Source: Acidobacteriota bacterium (GTDB lineage Bacteria > Acidobacteriota > B3-B38 > Guanabaribacteriales > JAGGZT01). Taken from it: a stretch of DNA of 64,000 nt. Shown here piece by piece: positions 38,748 through 47,591 of this stretch (position 1 is its first letter; each line of letters starts with the position of its first letter). Under the pieces are notes generated by a model, which was not told the origin of the DNA, did not search any database, and saw nothing but the letters and a program-made list of their open reading frames with translations. Position numbers and translations under genes: made by a program. Where the stretch lies: positions 35,682-99,681 of the forward strand of contig JAGGZT010000039.1 in assembly GCA_021161905.1 (NCBI GenBank). Direction: 5' to 3'.

Positions 38748-39536
38748 ATGAGCAAATTCAAACTCGGTTTGATCCAATTCGACATCGATTTGGGAAAGGT
38801 AAAGGAGAACATAGCTCGGGCGAAAGCGTTAATCTCCGAAGCCAAAAAGAGAGGCGCCGATATGGTGCTTCTTCCCGAGCTCTGGGCAATGGGTTACGAT
38901 CTTCCAAATATTGAGGCTCACGCCTACCCTCTGGGGGAAGGGATATTTGCCGAAGTAGGGGAGATAGCGGCGAAAGAGGGATTGTTCATTGCAGGAAGTC
39001 TAATCGCTAAAGATGGGGATAGGCTTTACAATATAGCAACCCTCCATAACCCTCAGGGGAAGGTCATACTCACCTATAGCAAAACTCATCTTTTCCCCCT
39101 GATGAAGGAAGGGAAGTATTTTGCTCCAGGGGAATCGCTCCCCTTGGTGGAAACTCCCTTTGGAAAGATCGCCTTTGCTATCTGCTTCGATCTTCGCTTC
39201 CCAGAGTTATTCCGGAGCTACGCCCTTGCCGGCGCTGAGATCATCCTCCTTCCCGCCGAATGGCCCCGGGAGAGGATAGAACACTTCGAACTTCTCCTCC
39301 GGGCACGGGCGGTGGAGAATCAATACTTCGTCGCTGGGGTAAACAGAGTGGGGATCTCTGGCAAGTTCACCTTTCCCGGCTGTTCCCAGGTCGTCGCTCC
39401 AGATGGAAAAGTAATCGCTCGGCTCGGCGATGGCGAGGGGGTGGTTGTAGCTGAGATCGACCTCGAAGAAATAAGGAAAGTACGAGAAGCCCTTCCTACC
39501 CTTGAGAATAGGCGAAGGGAACTTTATCAACTTTGA
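38748..39536 (+). CDS. Carbon-nitrogen hydrolase (nitrilase superfamily)
   Basis: Amidase of the nitrilase superfamily, closest in pattern to omega-amidase/YafV-like enzymes. The 262 residues contain the full catalytic triad Glu44 (LLPELW), Lys112 (YSKTHLF) and Cys146 (AICFDLRFPELFR). There is no signal peptide, so it works in the cytoplasm. The gene lies between two VWFA genes, with 11-base gaps on each side. Its substrate is unknown; omega-amides, carbamoyl compounds or damaged metabolites such as deaminated glutathione are known for relatives. Confidence 0.92.
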   Translation: MSKFKLGLIQFDIDLGKVKENIARAKALISEAKKRGADMVLLPELWAMGYDLPNIEAHAYPLGEGIFAEVGEIAAKEGLFIAGSLIAKDGDRLYNIATLHNPQGKVILTYSKTHLFPLMKEGKYFAPGESLPLVETPFGKIAFAICFDLRFPELFRSYALAGAEIILLPAEWPRERIEHFELLLRARAVENQYFVAGVNRVGISGKFTFPGCSQVVAPDGKVIARLGDGEGVVVAEIDLEEIRKVREALPTLENRRRELYQL

Positions 39537-39547
39537 GGGGTCAAGAT

Positions 39548-41080
39548 ATGAAACGGCGTTTGATCATCATCCTATCATCGATTTTTCTCCTCCTCCCCTT
39601 ATCCTCCGTAGGTGCTCAGGTATCGGGCAAGGGAGGAAAAGAGGAGACATATGCCAAGATCCTTATAAAACAAAAACAGGTCATATACGGCAAGCAGAGG
39701 ATTACCCTGAACTTCGATGATCCGGATTTGCTCTTTGTGGAATTCATCATCGATGGAAAGAGGGTAGCGGTGGATAATGAAAAACCTTACGAATGCCATT
39801 ACGATTTTGGAGATAAGCCAACCACCCACGAGGTAGTGGTTATCGGTTACTACTCTAAACGGGCATTCGAAAAAAGGCTCGAGCGGGCGGTAGAAAGAGG
39901 GAAAAGGGAGGAGAAAGGTGAACAAGAGGAGGCAAAGAAAGTACTCTTCTCGGTAAAGATAACCTCACCTAAAGGAGGAAGCTACCTTGCTGGCAAGAAG
40001 AAAATAATCGCTGAGGTGAAGATACCACCCGGAGAGATCGTGAGCCGGGTTGAGTTCTATGTAAACAAGAAACTGATCGCCACCGATCGGGAACCACCTT
40101 ATGAGACAACCTACGACTTCGGGAATAAGTTCAACCGTCAATTGATCGAGGTAATAGCCTATACCGAAAGTGGCAAAAAGGCATCGGATGCCATCGTTAG
40201 CCTCGATCTTGAGGGGTTCGTATTTAAAGCAAAGGTGGAGCTGGTCACCCTCGATGTAACGGTAACCGATAAGCGGGGGAGATATATCTCAGGGTTAGGA
40301 AAGGATGACTTCCTCGTTTACGAGGATGGGGTTTTGCAGAAAGTGACCCATTTCAGCCGGGAAAAACGCCCCCTGGTAGTTGGGATACTCATCGATGCGA
40401 GCGGTAGTATGAGAGGATCAAAGATAAACAGGGCAAAAGAGGCGGCTATCCGGTTCATAAAGAACCTTGCCGATGAAGATCAGGCATTTGTTATGAGTTT
40501 TGCTGATACACCCAAGCTCCTTGAACCTCTTACAGGGAACAGAGAGAGATTGATATCAGCCATAAGGAGCATAAGCGCAGCAGGGGCAACCGCTCTCAAT
40601 CAAGCGGTTTACGATGCCCTGAAACTACTCGGCGAAAAGCACGGAAGAAAGGCGATAATCCTCCTTTCCGATGGCTACGACACAGTAGGCAAGATAGACG
40701 AGGAAAAGGTCCTCGAAGAGGCAAAGAGAACCAATGTGAAAATATACTCCGTCGGTATAATGGGGTATCAGCTGGCGCCGCCAATGCCCCTTTCTAAAAA
40801 CCCCTATGTACGCAATCGGGGCTACGGTGAGGTGGTATTAAAGAGCCTTGCTGATTGGACCGGCGGGGAAGCTTTTTTCCCAAATTCCCTTGGCGAGCTG
40901 GTAAGGATCTATCAGGGTATTGCGGATGACCTCAAGACACAGTACTCACTCGGCTATGTCTCGACCAACCAGAAACGGGATGGAAAATTCCGCACCATCA
41001 AGGTGCTACTTAAGAAAAAATCGCTTAAGGCAAGAACAAGGAAGGGGTATTACGCCCCTTCAGAAGTTGACAGGAGGTAA
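39548..41080 (+). CDS. VWFA-related protein, second copy
   Basis: A second VWFA-related exported protein, 510 residues from ATG 39548 (GAGGGG site); an in-frame TTG upstream overlaps the nitrilase gene. A signal peptide is followed by two related Ig-like modules (about 45-105 with FVEFIIDGKRVAVD, and 135-220 with RVEFYVNKKLIATD), separated by a charged linker (110-132). The VWA domain follows, with MIDAS DASGS at 283-287 and ALNQAVYDAL. It ends with RTRKGYYAPS. It is longer than the first copy because one Ig module is duplicated. The last codons hold a promoter -35 box for the next gene. Confidence 0.9.
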   Translation: MKRRLIIILSSIFLLLPLSSVGAQVSGKGGKEETYAKILIKQKQVIYGKQRITLNFDDPDLLFVEFIIDGKRVAVDNEKPYECHYDFGDKPTTHEVVVIGYYSKRAFEKRLERAVERGKREEKGEQEEAKKVLFSVKITSPKGGSYLAGKKKIIAEVKIPPGEIVSRVEFYVNKKLIATDREPPYETTYDFGNKFNRQLIEVIAYTESGKKASDAIVSLDLEGFVFKAKVELVTLDVTVTDKRGRYISGLGKDDFLVYEDGVLQKVTHFSREKRPLVVGILIDASGSMRGSKINRAKEAAIRFIKNLADEDQAFVMSFADTPKLLEPLTGNRERLISAIRSISAAGATALNQAVYDALKLLGEKHGRKAIILLSDGYDTVGKIDEEKVLEEAKRTNVKIYSVGIMGYQLAPPMPLSKNPYVRNRGYGEVVLKSLADWTGGEAFFPNSLGELVRIYQGIADDLKTQYSLGYVSTNQKRDGKFRTIKVLLKKKSLKARTRKGYYAPSEVDRR

Positions 41081-41096
41081 ACCACAAGTGTATAGT
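41067..41096 (+). promoter_or_regulatory. Promoter embedded in the 3' end of the VWFA gene
   Basis: TTGACA (41067-41072), 18 nt, TATAGT (41091-41096): a near-consensus pair. The -35 box lies within the last codons of the VWFA gene. It would start transcription of the beta-barrel gene near 41103. Confidence 0.65.
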
Positions 41097-41102
41097 GAGT
41101 TC

Positions 41103-41160
41103 AGGTAAGGACAAGGAAAGGGTATTACACCATTTCCGAAAAACGGAGAGGAGGAAGATA
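41103..41160 (+). pseudogene. Remnant of a VWFA-family 3' end
   Basis: The frame from 41105 reads VRTRKGYYTISEKRRGGR and then stop, matching the family C-terminus RTRKGYYAPSE just upstream. At DNA level 41103-41140 matches 41028-41065 at 31 of 38 positions, offset by 75 bases, in the same frame. TGA at 41096-41098 closes the frame upstream, so it cannot be translated as part of a longer gene. It is either a diverged tandem duplication or the relic of a third VWFA gene. Confidence 0.6.
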
Positions 41161-41161
41161 G

Positions 41162-41884
41162 ATGCGAAAAACTCTGCTGATATTAACGGTAATCGCCCTC
41201 GCTGTTCTTTTCTCCCTTGCGGCAGTAGCCAAGGATAAGGGATATCGTTTCTACCTTGGAGTCAACGCTGGCTACCTTATGCCCGATTTCTCTCATAGCT
41301 TTACCTCTTCCCTATTAGGAACAGAATTAAGCGGTCAATACAACATCTACACCAATCCAATTCTCGGAGTTGAAGGTGGGGTGAAACTCACCGATCACAT
41401 TGGAGTATATGCGGGCTATGATAGATTTTTCGGAAAGCTCAATGCGAAGTTTGACTTTTCCATTGTATATCCCTCCTTCCAGCCGATATCATTTACCCTC
41501 ACCAATGGGAAGACAACCTACAACATTGGAGAATTCGGTCTTGTATACAACTTCGGGGGTTGTTCTACTATCAATCCTTATCTCCGGGGAGGGATCGTTT
41601 ACATAAAGGGCAACATCGATCTTGTTAGTTTTCTCCAGGTAGATATCGATGTTAACAGCCAAATTCTCGACTACCACTCCTCTTTCACGAAGACGACTTT
41701 CTCCACTACTGGCGCGATCATTGGAGGGGGGATAACTTATCGAGTAAGCAACCACCTCGGACTAAACTTGGGCGCCAACTATCTCTATGGGAAGACAACG
41801 CTACCTGAGCTGCTAACTACAACCAATATGGAGGTTAACCTCGGCGGAATTCATATAAACGGAGGTCTCCGTTTCTACTTTTAG
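41162..41884 (+). CDS. Outer-membrane beta-barrel protein
   Basis: A 240-residue exported barrel: signal peptide (LAAVAKDKG, cleavage near residue 23), then alternating amphipathic strands of an eight-stranded OmpA/OmpW-like barrel (GVYAGYDRF, YNIGEFGLVYNF, GGGITYRV). It ends GGLRFYF with terminal Phe, the outer-membrane insertion signal. The ribosome site is GGAGG before ATG 41162. It has its own promoter but lies in line with the VWFA genes. Function (pore, adhesion, immune-type surface protein) cannot be read from sequence. Confidence 0.85.
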   Translation: MRKTLLILTVIALAVLFSLAAVAKDKGYRFYLGVNAGYLMPDFSHSFTSSLLGTELSGQYNIYTNPILGVEGGVKLTDHIGVYAGYDRFFGKLNAKFDFSIVYPSFQPISFTLTNGKTTYNIGEFGLVYNFGGCSTINPYLRGGIVYIKGNIDLVSFLQVDIDVNSQILDYHSSFTKTTFSTTGAIIGGGITYRVSNHLGLNLGANYLYGKTTLPELLTTTNMEVNLGGIHINGGLRFYF

Positions 41885-41895
41885 GGTAAGGTCTA

Positions 41896-43590
41896 ATGCA
41901 GATATTTTTCATCTATCCCTTCCCTCCACCAGAACTTCAGCCGACCTGCTTCGGGCAGGGGATAGGGTATGTCTCCGCTGTCCTAAAAAGGGAAGGACAT
42001 AAAACCCGGGGGATAATAATCCACCGGCTGGAGAAAGAGAAAATAGAAGAAGAACTCTCCCGGTTCCGTCCGGATCTCATTGCCATCTCCACCACCTACG
42101 ATCAATTTCCCCTGACGAAAGAGATATGCTCCTTCCTCGCCGAAATAGAAGCCCCGCCGGTGGTGATCGGTGGGATCCACGCCACTACCTGCCCCGAGGA
42201 ATGTCTCGCTCTGGAAAATGTAATAGGCGTCTGTCGCGGTGAGGGGGAGGAGGCGATGGCGGAGTTCGTCTCCCACCTCGAGAAAAAGGAGGATTACCTG
42301 GGAACCAAGAACTTCTGGTTTCGCCACCAGGGGAAGACGATCAAAAACCCACTCAGGCCTCTAATCAAAGATTTAAACGCCCTTCCCTTCCCTGATCGGG
42401 AGCTCATCGATTTTCAGCGGTTGGTGGACACCCAAAGGGAAGCTCAATTTATGGCAGGAAGGGGATGCCCTTACTTCTGCACCTATTGTGTAAATCACTA
42501 TCTGATAAAGGAATACAAAGGACTTGGTAGTTTTGTCCGCCTAAGGGATGTGGAAAACCTCATAGCTGAGATCGAGAAGGTGGTTGCCCGCTACCCGGGC
42601 ATCGAACGGATAGGTTTCGACGACGACATATTCATTATGAACCGAAGCTGGCTCTCCCAATTTGCCGAAGAATACCCCAAAAGGGTGGGGCTCCCCTTCT
42701 GGTGCAATGCCCGGGTAAACCTGGTCGATAAGGAGATAGTAGCATTACTTAAAAAGGCAGGTTGCTTCCAGGTGAAGATGGGGGTAGAAAGCGGAAACAG
42801 TCGAATAAGAAACGATATCCTGAAAAGAAGGATAAAGGACGAGGAGATAATAAGGGCGTTCGAACTGGTGAGGGGAGCAGGAATAGAATGCTGGTCGTTC
42901 AATATGATCGGGCTCCCTTACGAGACAGAGGAGACGATACTGGACACCATTCGCCTGAACCGAAGGATAAAGCCGGATCGCATCTGTCTCTCAATGTTCC
43001 AGCCCTATCCTGAGACCGAAAGCTACTACCTGGCAAAAAGGGAGGGGTGGATCAGTGGGGAGAGGGTCTCCTCCTACTTCGAGGACAAGCCTACTCTCTC
43101 CCTTCCCACCATCGATGGCGAGACCATCACCGATTACTTCCACATCTTTAGGGAAATGGTGGAGAAGGGAGAGGAGGGCTATTTTCTAAGCTACGGCTGG
43201 CACTCCTGGGAGGAAGAAGGGGGAACTCGCTTCCGCTGGAGCAAGAAAGAGGCAGAGATATTGGTAAAATCAAGGAAAAAGCCCGAAGCGTTTTCCCTCA
43301 CCATATCTGCCCATTTCCCTGATCTCGCCACCCGTCCCCTGACCGTGAGCTTCACCGTTGATGGGGAGGAGAAGGTTCGCCTAACCTTAAATAACGATGC
43401 CCCAAAGCGGGTAATAATCCCCCTTCCCGGGAAGACTGGCAGGTTCATCAGGATAAGGATGCACCTTTCTCACGCCATCGTCCCAGCAAGGGATTTGGGC
43501 ATTCCTGACCCCCGGGAGATCGGGGTAAAAGCAAGGGATTTCGAGCTAACCCTTGCCAAAGGCTTTCTCAGTCGTCTACTTCCAGACTAA
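41896..43590 (+). CDS. B12-binding-type radical SAM protein
   Basis: Radical SAM enzyme of the cobalamin-domain class (BchE/P-methyltransferase-like). Of 564 residues, about 1-130 have the Rossmann-like B12-binding fold without an obvious DXHXXG base-off motif. The SAM domain carries GRGCPYFCTYC with Cys191, Cys195 and Cys198 for the 4Fe-4S cluster and GFDDDIF. About 130 C-terminal residues (from about 435) form an extra beta-rich domain (LTVSFTVDGEEKVRLTLNND). Such enzymes methylate or rearrange lipids, sugars or antibiotics. The substrate is unknown. It follows the barrel gene by 11 bases and its stop overlaps the convergent gene's stop. Confidence 0.87.
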   Translation: MQIFFIYPFPPPELQPTCFGQGIGYVSAVLKREGHKTRGIIIHRLEKEKIEEELSRFRPDLIAISTTYDQFPLTKEICSFLAEIEAPPVVIGGIHATTCPEECLALENVIGVCRGEGEEAMAEFVSHLEKKEDYLGTKNFWFRHQGKTIKNPLRPLIKDLNALPFPDRELIDFQRLVDTQREAQFMAGRGCPYFCTYCVNHYLIKEYKGLGSFVRLRDVENLIAEIEKVVARYPGIERIGFDDDIFIMNRSWLSQFAEEYPKRVGLPFWCNARVNLVDKEIVALLKKAGCFQVKMGVESGNSRIRNDILKRRIKDEEIIRAFELVRGAGIECWSFNMIGLPYETEETILDTIRLNRRIKPDRICLSMFQPYPETESYYLAKREGWISGERVSSYFEDKPTLSLPTIDGETITDYFHIFREMVEKGEEGYFLSYGWHSWEEEGGTRFRWSKKEAEILVKSRKKPEAFSLTISAHFPDLATRPLTVSFTVDGEEKVRLTLNNDAPKRVIIPLPGKTGRFIRIRMHLSHAIVPARDLGIPDPREIGVKARDFELTLAKGFLSRLLPD

Positions 43591-44342
43591 GGCAGAATAA
43601 CCAGCCTGAGAAGAACCGATCTAAGTGAAGGGGCGAAAAGCGCCTTCAATAAGATGTCGGCAATGAGGCATATCCCGGCGATAAGGAGATACCATTTAAC
43701 ATCACGGAGCCGGAAGGGGTATTTCAGGATCCGGGAGAGAAGGGGCTCGGCAAGCACTACACCGAGGATGACATAGGCGACAATCCGAATAAGAGACCAG
43801 AAATGCCATCCTAAAAGGAAGGTGAGGGCAAAGCTTCTCGAGTGGAGAAGAAGGCTTCCCACATAGAACGCCATATAATCAACGAGCACCGCACCAAGGG
43901 CTATCGCAAGAAAGCTTGCACTCACTAAAGAAAGAAGCAAAAACACCCCAAGATGAATGAGATGCTCGGGGATAAAAAGTGAAGGTGTCCCTTCCTTTCC
44001 TATCCCCGTTTTAACCCAGTAAAACATCTCATCTCGGTAAGGAGGACCGTTTATTATCGAAACCGCGGTCTTCTCGGGTAGGAAATAGACGAGGAGGCTC
44101 ATCACCGCTCCCAGGAGAAACGCCCAAAACAACATCAGATAAACCGCTTCCCTCCTTCTTCCTCTGTAAAGAAGCGAGATCATTAGGAAGTAGGGCGGGA
44201 GTGAGATGAGAAAGGGGAGAGAGAATCGAAGCCTTAGCAAAACTCCAATTAAGGGCAAGAAAACGGTCACCAGCAAGATAATAAGGGCGAGGAAGAGAAA
44301 GGAACACCTTCCCATCCTCTCAAGCAATCCCTTCATAATCAT
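43587..44342 (-). CDS. Multi-pass membrane protein, unknown
   Basis: A 251-residue integral membrane protein with about six hydrophobic helices (FLFLALIILLVTVFLPLIGV, YFLMISLLY, YLMLFWAFLLGAVMSLLVYF and others) and a basic C-terminal half. I place the start at ATG 44342, 4 bases after the kinase stop. It might be Yip1-like but I see no decisive motif. It is the last gene of the mtaP-pfkB operon and its stop codon overlaps that of the convergent radical SAM gene. Confidence 0.72.
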   Translation of the reverse strand: MIMKGLLERMGRCSFLFLALIILLVTVFLPLIGVLLRLRFSLPFLISLPPYFLMISLLYRGRRREAVYLMLFWAFLLGAVMSLLVYFLPEKTAVSIINGPPYRDEMFYWVKTGIGKEGTPSLFIPEHLIHLGVFLLLSLVSASFLAIALGAVLVDYMAFYVGSLLLHSRSFALTFLLGWHFWSLIRIVAYVILGVVLAEPLLSRILKYPFRLRDVKWYLLIAGICLIADILLKALFAPSLRSVLLRLVILP

Positions 44343-44346
44343 AGGA

Positions 44347-45267
44347 TCAGATGGAGGGGAAGCTTCCCTCAAACCTGGTCAACTTGATGAACTCGCGAAA
44401 ACGCTCCTTTATCTCGGCGGGCTTGAGCTTGAGAAGACGGTTTAAGCTGAAATCCTCCACAGTGAAAGAGGCAATCACGCTCCCCATCACCACTGCCTGT
44501 CTCAGATTATCCTCGGAGAGCTCTCCCGACTTGGCAAGACACCCAAGAAACCCGCCAGCGAAGGAATCACCCGCGCCCGTCGGATCGACCGGTCGCTCCA
44601 AAGGGTAAGCAGGAGCGAAGAAGATTCCCTCCTGAGAGAACATCATCGCCCCATACTCCCCTCTTTTCACCACGATCCGCGAAGGACCAAGGGAAAGAAG
44701 CTTTTTCGCCGCCTTTACCAAATTGGGCTCGTCAGCCAACTGTCTCACCTCGGCATCGTTTATCAATAGGATATCCACTTTAGATATTACCTTCTCAAGT
44801 TCGTTTGGCTTCCCCTCTATCCAGAAGTTCATCGTATCAAGGGCGGTGAGCCTCGGTGATGTGATCTGGGAGAGCACCTTATCCTGAAGTTCAGGATCGA
44901 TATTGGCAAGGAAGAGAAAAGGAGCTTTCCTCAATCTATCTGGGATTTCCGGTTCGAACTCAGCAAAAACATTGAGCTCAGTGGAGATGGTGTGTGCCTT
45001 ATTGAGATCGTAATCGTATCTTCCCACCCAGCGGAAGGTCTTTCCCGGCTTCCGCGCAAGACCACTCGTATCCACACCTCGACTTTCAAGAAGAACTATA
45101 TGCTCTTTGGGAAAATCATCCCCCACTACCCCCACCAACCCCACCGGGACGAAGAAGCTCGCTGCCACCGAAAAATAAACTGCGGAACCACCAAGAGCCT
45201 CTTTGACTTTCCCAAACGGCGTTTCTACCGAATCGAGAGCAATTGATCCCACTACCACGATGTCCAT
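44347..45267 (-). CDS. PfkB-family sugar/nucleoside kinase
   Basis: Ribokinase/adenosine-kinase superfamily phosphotransferase, 306 residues from ATG 45267 (GAGGAG site). Motifs are LGGSAVYFSVAAS (about 28-40), VGVVGDDF and the catalytic anion-hole motif DPTGAGDSFAGG (about 230-241) with the base Asp. The gene is 12 bases after MTA phosphorylase. The usual partner of such a phosphorylase would be methylthioribose-phosphate metabolism or adenosine/nucleoside salvage, so a nucleoside or ribose-like substrate is likely but not shown. Confidence 0.88.
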   Translation of the reverse strand: MDIVVVGSIALDSVETPFGKVKEALGGSAVYFSVAASFFVPVGLVGVVGDDFPKEHIVLLESRGVDTSGLARKPGKTFRWVGRYDYDLNKAHTISTELNVFAEFEPEIPDRLRKAPFLFLANIDPELQDKVLSQITSPRLTALDTMNFWIEGKPNELEKVISKVDILLINDAEVRQLADEPNLVKAAKKLLSLGPSRIVVKRGEYGAMMFSQEGIFFAPAYPLERPVDPTGAGDSFAGGFLGCLAKSGELSEDNLRQAVVMGSVIASFTVEDFSLNRLLKLKPAEIKERFREFIKLTRFEGSFPSI

Positions 45268-45279
45268 TAGACCCACTCC

Positions 45280-46140
45280 TCATAGATACTTCCCAATTAT
45301 AAGGGAAAGCCTCTTCTTAACCTCATCCGGAATAGCCTTTCTATCGGTGATAATGGCATCCTTAAGGGCGGTGGCACAACCACACTTCCTTTCTTCCGGG
45401 ATCATCGCCACTGCCTTTTTAATTATCCGCTTTGCGGTCTCGGCGTTCTTCGTAAGGTTGGCTACGATCATCTCCACCGTCACCGATTCTTCCGCCTCGT
45501 GCCAGACATCGTAATCGGTAACCAAAGCGAGGGTAGCGTAACAAAGTTCTGCCTCCCGGGCTAACTTCGCCTCGGTGAGGTTGGTCATCCCGATCACATC
45601 AACACCGAAACTACGATAGATACGGGACTCCGCCTTGGTGGAGAACTGAGGTCCTTCTATACAGACATAAGTCCCGCCCTTGTGCATCGTAGCCCCCACT
45701 TCCATCCCTGCCCGATAAAGGATCTCACTCAAGGTAGGACAAAGGGGATCAGCAAATGAGATATGGGCGACGATCCCCTCCCCAAAGAATGTGGAAATCC
45801 GGTTCTTCGTCCGATCGAAAAACTGATCCGGGATCACTATATCGGTCGGTTTTATCTCCTCCTTCATACTCCCCACCGCACTCGCCGAGATGATCCATTC
45901 TGCCCCGAGTTTCTTGAAACCGTAGATATTCGCCCGGTAGTTTATCTCAGAGGGAAGGAAACGATGTCCTCTTCCATGTCTTGCCAGAAAGGCTACCTTC
46001 CTTCCTTCAAGCTCTCCCACGATATATCTATCCGAAGGAGCGCCGAAGGGAGTATCTATCTCGACCTCCTTTACCCCGGAAAGACCCTCCATATTATAAA
46101 GTCCACTTCCTCCGATAATCCCAATCTCTATTTCAGCCAT
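45280..46140 (-). CDS. mtnP: S-methyl-5'-thioadenosine phosphorylase
   Basis: Cleaves methylthioadenosine with phosphate to adenine and methylthioribose 1-phosphate in methionine and polyamine salvage. The 286 residues show [44 protein letters not shown] and [19 protein letters not shown], the last with the base-binding motif TDYDVW after it. The family also includes purine nucleoside phosphorylases; the MTAP-type loop (RHGxGH) is evident. AAGGAGG precedes ATG. A PfkB kinase follows in the operon. Confidence 0.92.
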   Translation of the reverse strand: MAEIEIGIIGGSGLYNMEGLSGVKEVEIDTPFGAPSDRYIVGELEGRKVAFLARHGRGHRFLPSEINYRANIYGFKKLGAEWIISASAVGSMKEEIKPTDIVIPDQFFDRTKNRISTFFGEGIVAHISFADPLCPTLSEILYRAGMEVGATMHKGGTYVCIEGPQFSTKAESRIYRSFGVDVIGMTNLTEAKLAREAELCYATLALVTDYDVWHEAEESVTVEMIVANLTKNAETAKRIIKKAVAMIPEERKCGCATALKDAIITDRKAIPDEVKKRLSLIIGKYL

Positions 46141-46188
46141 AAGAATCCTCCTTCCTAAAACGAGTGGCCTTGGATATGAAAATTGACC

Positions 46189-46827
46189 TTACTCGAAAAT
46201 GAAGCCGAAACCGGCGTTTACCACAAATTGGCTTTTAATAAGATCGGAAAATATCCGTTGATAATTCCCCTCGAACTTAACGGAGAGGAACTCGGTAATA
46301 AGATACTCCATACCTACTGCCCCATTCACTCCGAAAGATGTGTTGCGGTAAAAGAGAGGGAGGGGGAGACCACTTTGTCCAGTCTGAGGATCCCTGCCAA
46401 AAATATCCTGAGTATAAGTATATTGGTAAGCACCCACCCCCAAGTTGATATAGGGCGCCAGCTTACCCGCCGGGAATCTCAAAAGGAGACCTATGGTTCC
46501 GTATTGAAGTTCGAGCCTAGGCCGTCTGATATCAAGGGGAGAAAACTGCTCCATATATCCCTTCAGCTCCTGTCCCCCTATCATAATCTCGTGAGGTCCC
46601 CGGAAATTGGTGAAGCCACCGCCAAAAGACATCCCAACATTTCTTGAGAAAAGATACTCAAAGCTTAAAAAAACAGAAGTGGTGTCCTCGCATCCCGTGC
46701 GTCCCGGATGAAGATAACCCGCCACTCCATTGAACCGATACCTTCCACTTATCTTCTCCTCCGCCCCCAGTAGAAAGAGGGAGAAAAAGATAAACGGTAT
46801 CAAAAAAATAGCCACCCTTCGGCACAT
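46189..46827 (-). CDS. OmpW-like outer-membrane beta-barrel
   Basis: A 212-residue exported barrel with start ATG 46827 behind AGGGAGGAGG. After the signal peptide (LFLLGAEE) come paired strands with GGGFTNF, YGTIGLLLRF, YINLGVGAYQYTY, GAVGMEYLI and a C-terminal GFGFIFE. The strand pattern and length suggest an OmpW/OmpA-like eight-stranded barrel, although the C-terminal residue is Glu rather than Phe. It has its own promoter and sits before mtnP. Function unknown. Confidence 0.8.
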   Translation of the reverse strand: MCRRVAIFLIPFIFFSLFLLGAEEKISGRYRFNGVAGYLHPGRTGCEDTTSVFLSFEYLFSRNVGMSFGGGFTNFRGPHEIMIGGQELKGYMEQFSPLDIRRPRLELQYGTIGLLLRFPAGKLAPYINLGVGAYQYTYTQDIFGRDPQTGQSGLPLPLFYRNTSFGVNGAVGMEYLITEFLSVKFEGNYQRIFSDLIKSQFVVNAGFGFIFE

Positions 46828-46854
46828 TTCCTCCTCCCTTGGCATCCAAACTTG

Positions 46855-46883
46855 ATTATGCCTTGAGACGGCCCCTAAGTCAA
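46855..46883 (-). promoter_or_regulatory. Promoter of the OmpW-like gene
   Basis: On the minus strand TTGACT (46883-46878), 17 nt, CATAAT (46860-46855). Both boxes match five of six. The -35 box abuts the terminator hairpin of the upstream operon. Confidence 0.6.
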
Positions 46884-46884
46884 G

Positions 46885-46922
46885 AAGAGCGATCCCCTTC
46901 GCTAAGGGAACCGCTCTTTTTT
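46885..46922. terminator. Terminator after the glnA-ppi operon
   Basis: AAGAGCG (46885-46891) pairs with CGCTCTT (46912-46918), with an inner CCCTT/AAGGG stem and a CGCT loop. On the plus strand six T follow; on the minus strand, where the upstream operon runs, the tail is CTTCTTGACTT. It ends the cyclophilin transcript and may work both ways. Confidence 0.7.
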
Positions 46923-46979
46923 AAATTCTCTCCCTCCCTCTTAAAAACGGCAGAAAGCTCCTCTCACATATTTGGTCAA

Positions 46980-47576
46980 CTACTCTTTAATAATCACCAC
47001 AGACTTTATTATTACCGGCTTCTTGGGGACATCGGAAAAGGGACCTTTCCTACCGGTGGGAACCTTTGCAATCCTATCTACCACATCCATCCCCTTGATC
47101 ACCTTTCCAAAGACGGCGTACCCGTACTTGTCGGGTGTTTTCCCTCTATGATCCAGAAACTTATTGTCCTTCAGGTTGATGAAGAACTGAGAGGTGGCAG
47201 AATCGATCACCTGGGTCCTTGCCATAGCTATGGTGCCCCGGAGATTGCTCAATCCATTTGTCGCCTCGTTCTTGATCGCGGGTCTCGTTTTCCTGGGCAG
47301 CATATCTGGGGTGTACCCCCCTCCCTGAATGACGAACCCCGGGATCACCCGGTGGAAGATGAGCCCGTTATAGAACCCGGACTTGACATATTTCAGGAAG
47401 TTGTCCACGGTGATCGGCGCTTTATCCCGGAAGAGCTTAATCGTGATATTTCCCATATTGGTCTTCATCACCACTACTGGATTGCCCTTGCCTTTAAGAG
47501 GATAAGCCGACAAAGGGGAACAAAAGAGAGATAAAAGGAAAACCAACGAAACAAAAAGGAAAAACCATCTCCTCAT
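46980..47576 (-). CDS. Exported cyclophilin-type peptidyl-prolyl isomerase
   Basis: Cyclophilin that speeds prolyl isomerisation during folding of exported proteins. The 198 residues begin with a signal peptide (LFCSPLSA, cleavage near residue 24), then the compact bacterial cyclophilin domain with [13 protein letters not shown] (catalytic Arg in the motif), [11 protein letters not shown] and FFINLKDN. The aromatic Trp of cyclosporin-binding types is not evident. It lies 15 bases after glnA and ends before a terminator. Periplasmic or lipid-free location is expected. Confidence 0.93.
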   Translation of the reverse strand: MRRWFFLFVSLVFLLSLFCSPLSAYPLKGKGNPVVVMKTNMGNITIKLFRDKAPITVDNFLKYVKSGFYNGLIFHRVIPGFVIQGGGYTPDMLPRKTRPAIKNEATNGLSNLRGTIAMARTQVIDSATSQFFINLKDNKFLDHRGKTPDKYGYAVFGKVIKGMDVVDRIAKVPTGRKGPFSDVPKKPVIIKSVVIIKE

Positions 47577-47591
47577 CTTAGTACTCCTTGG

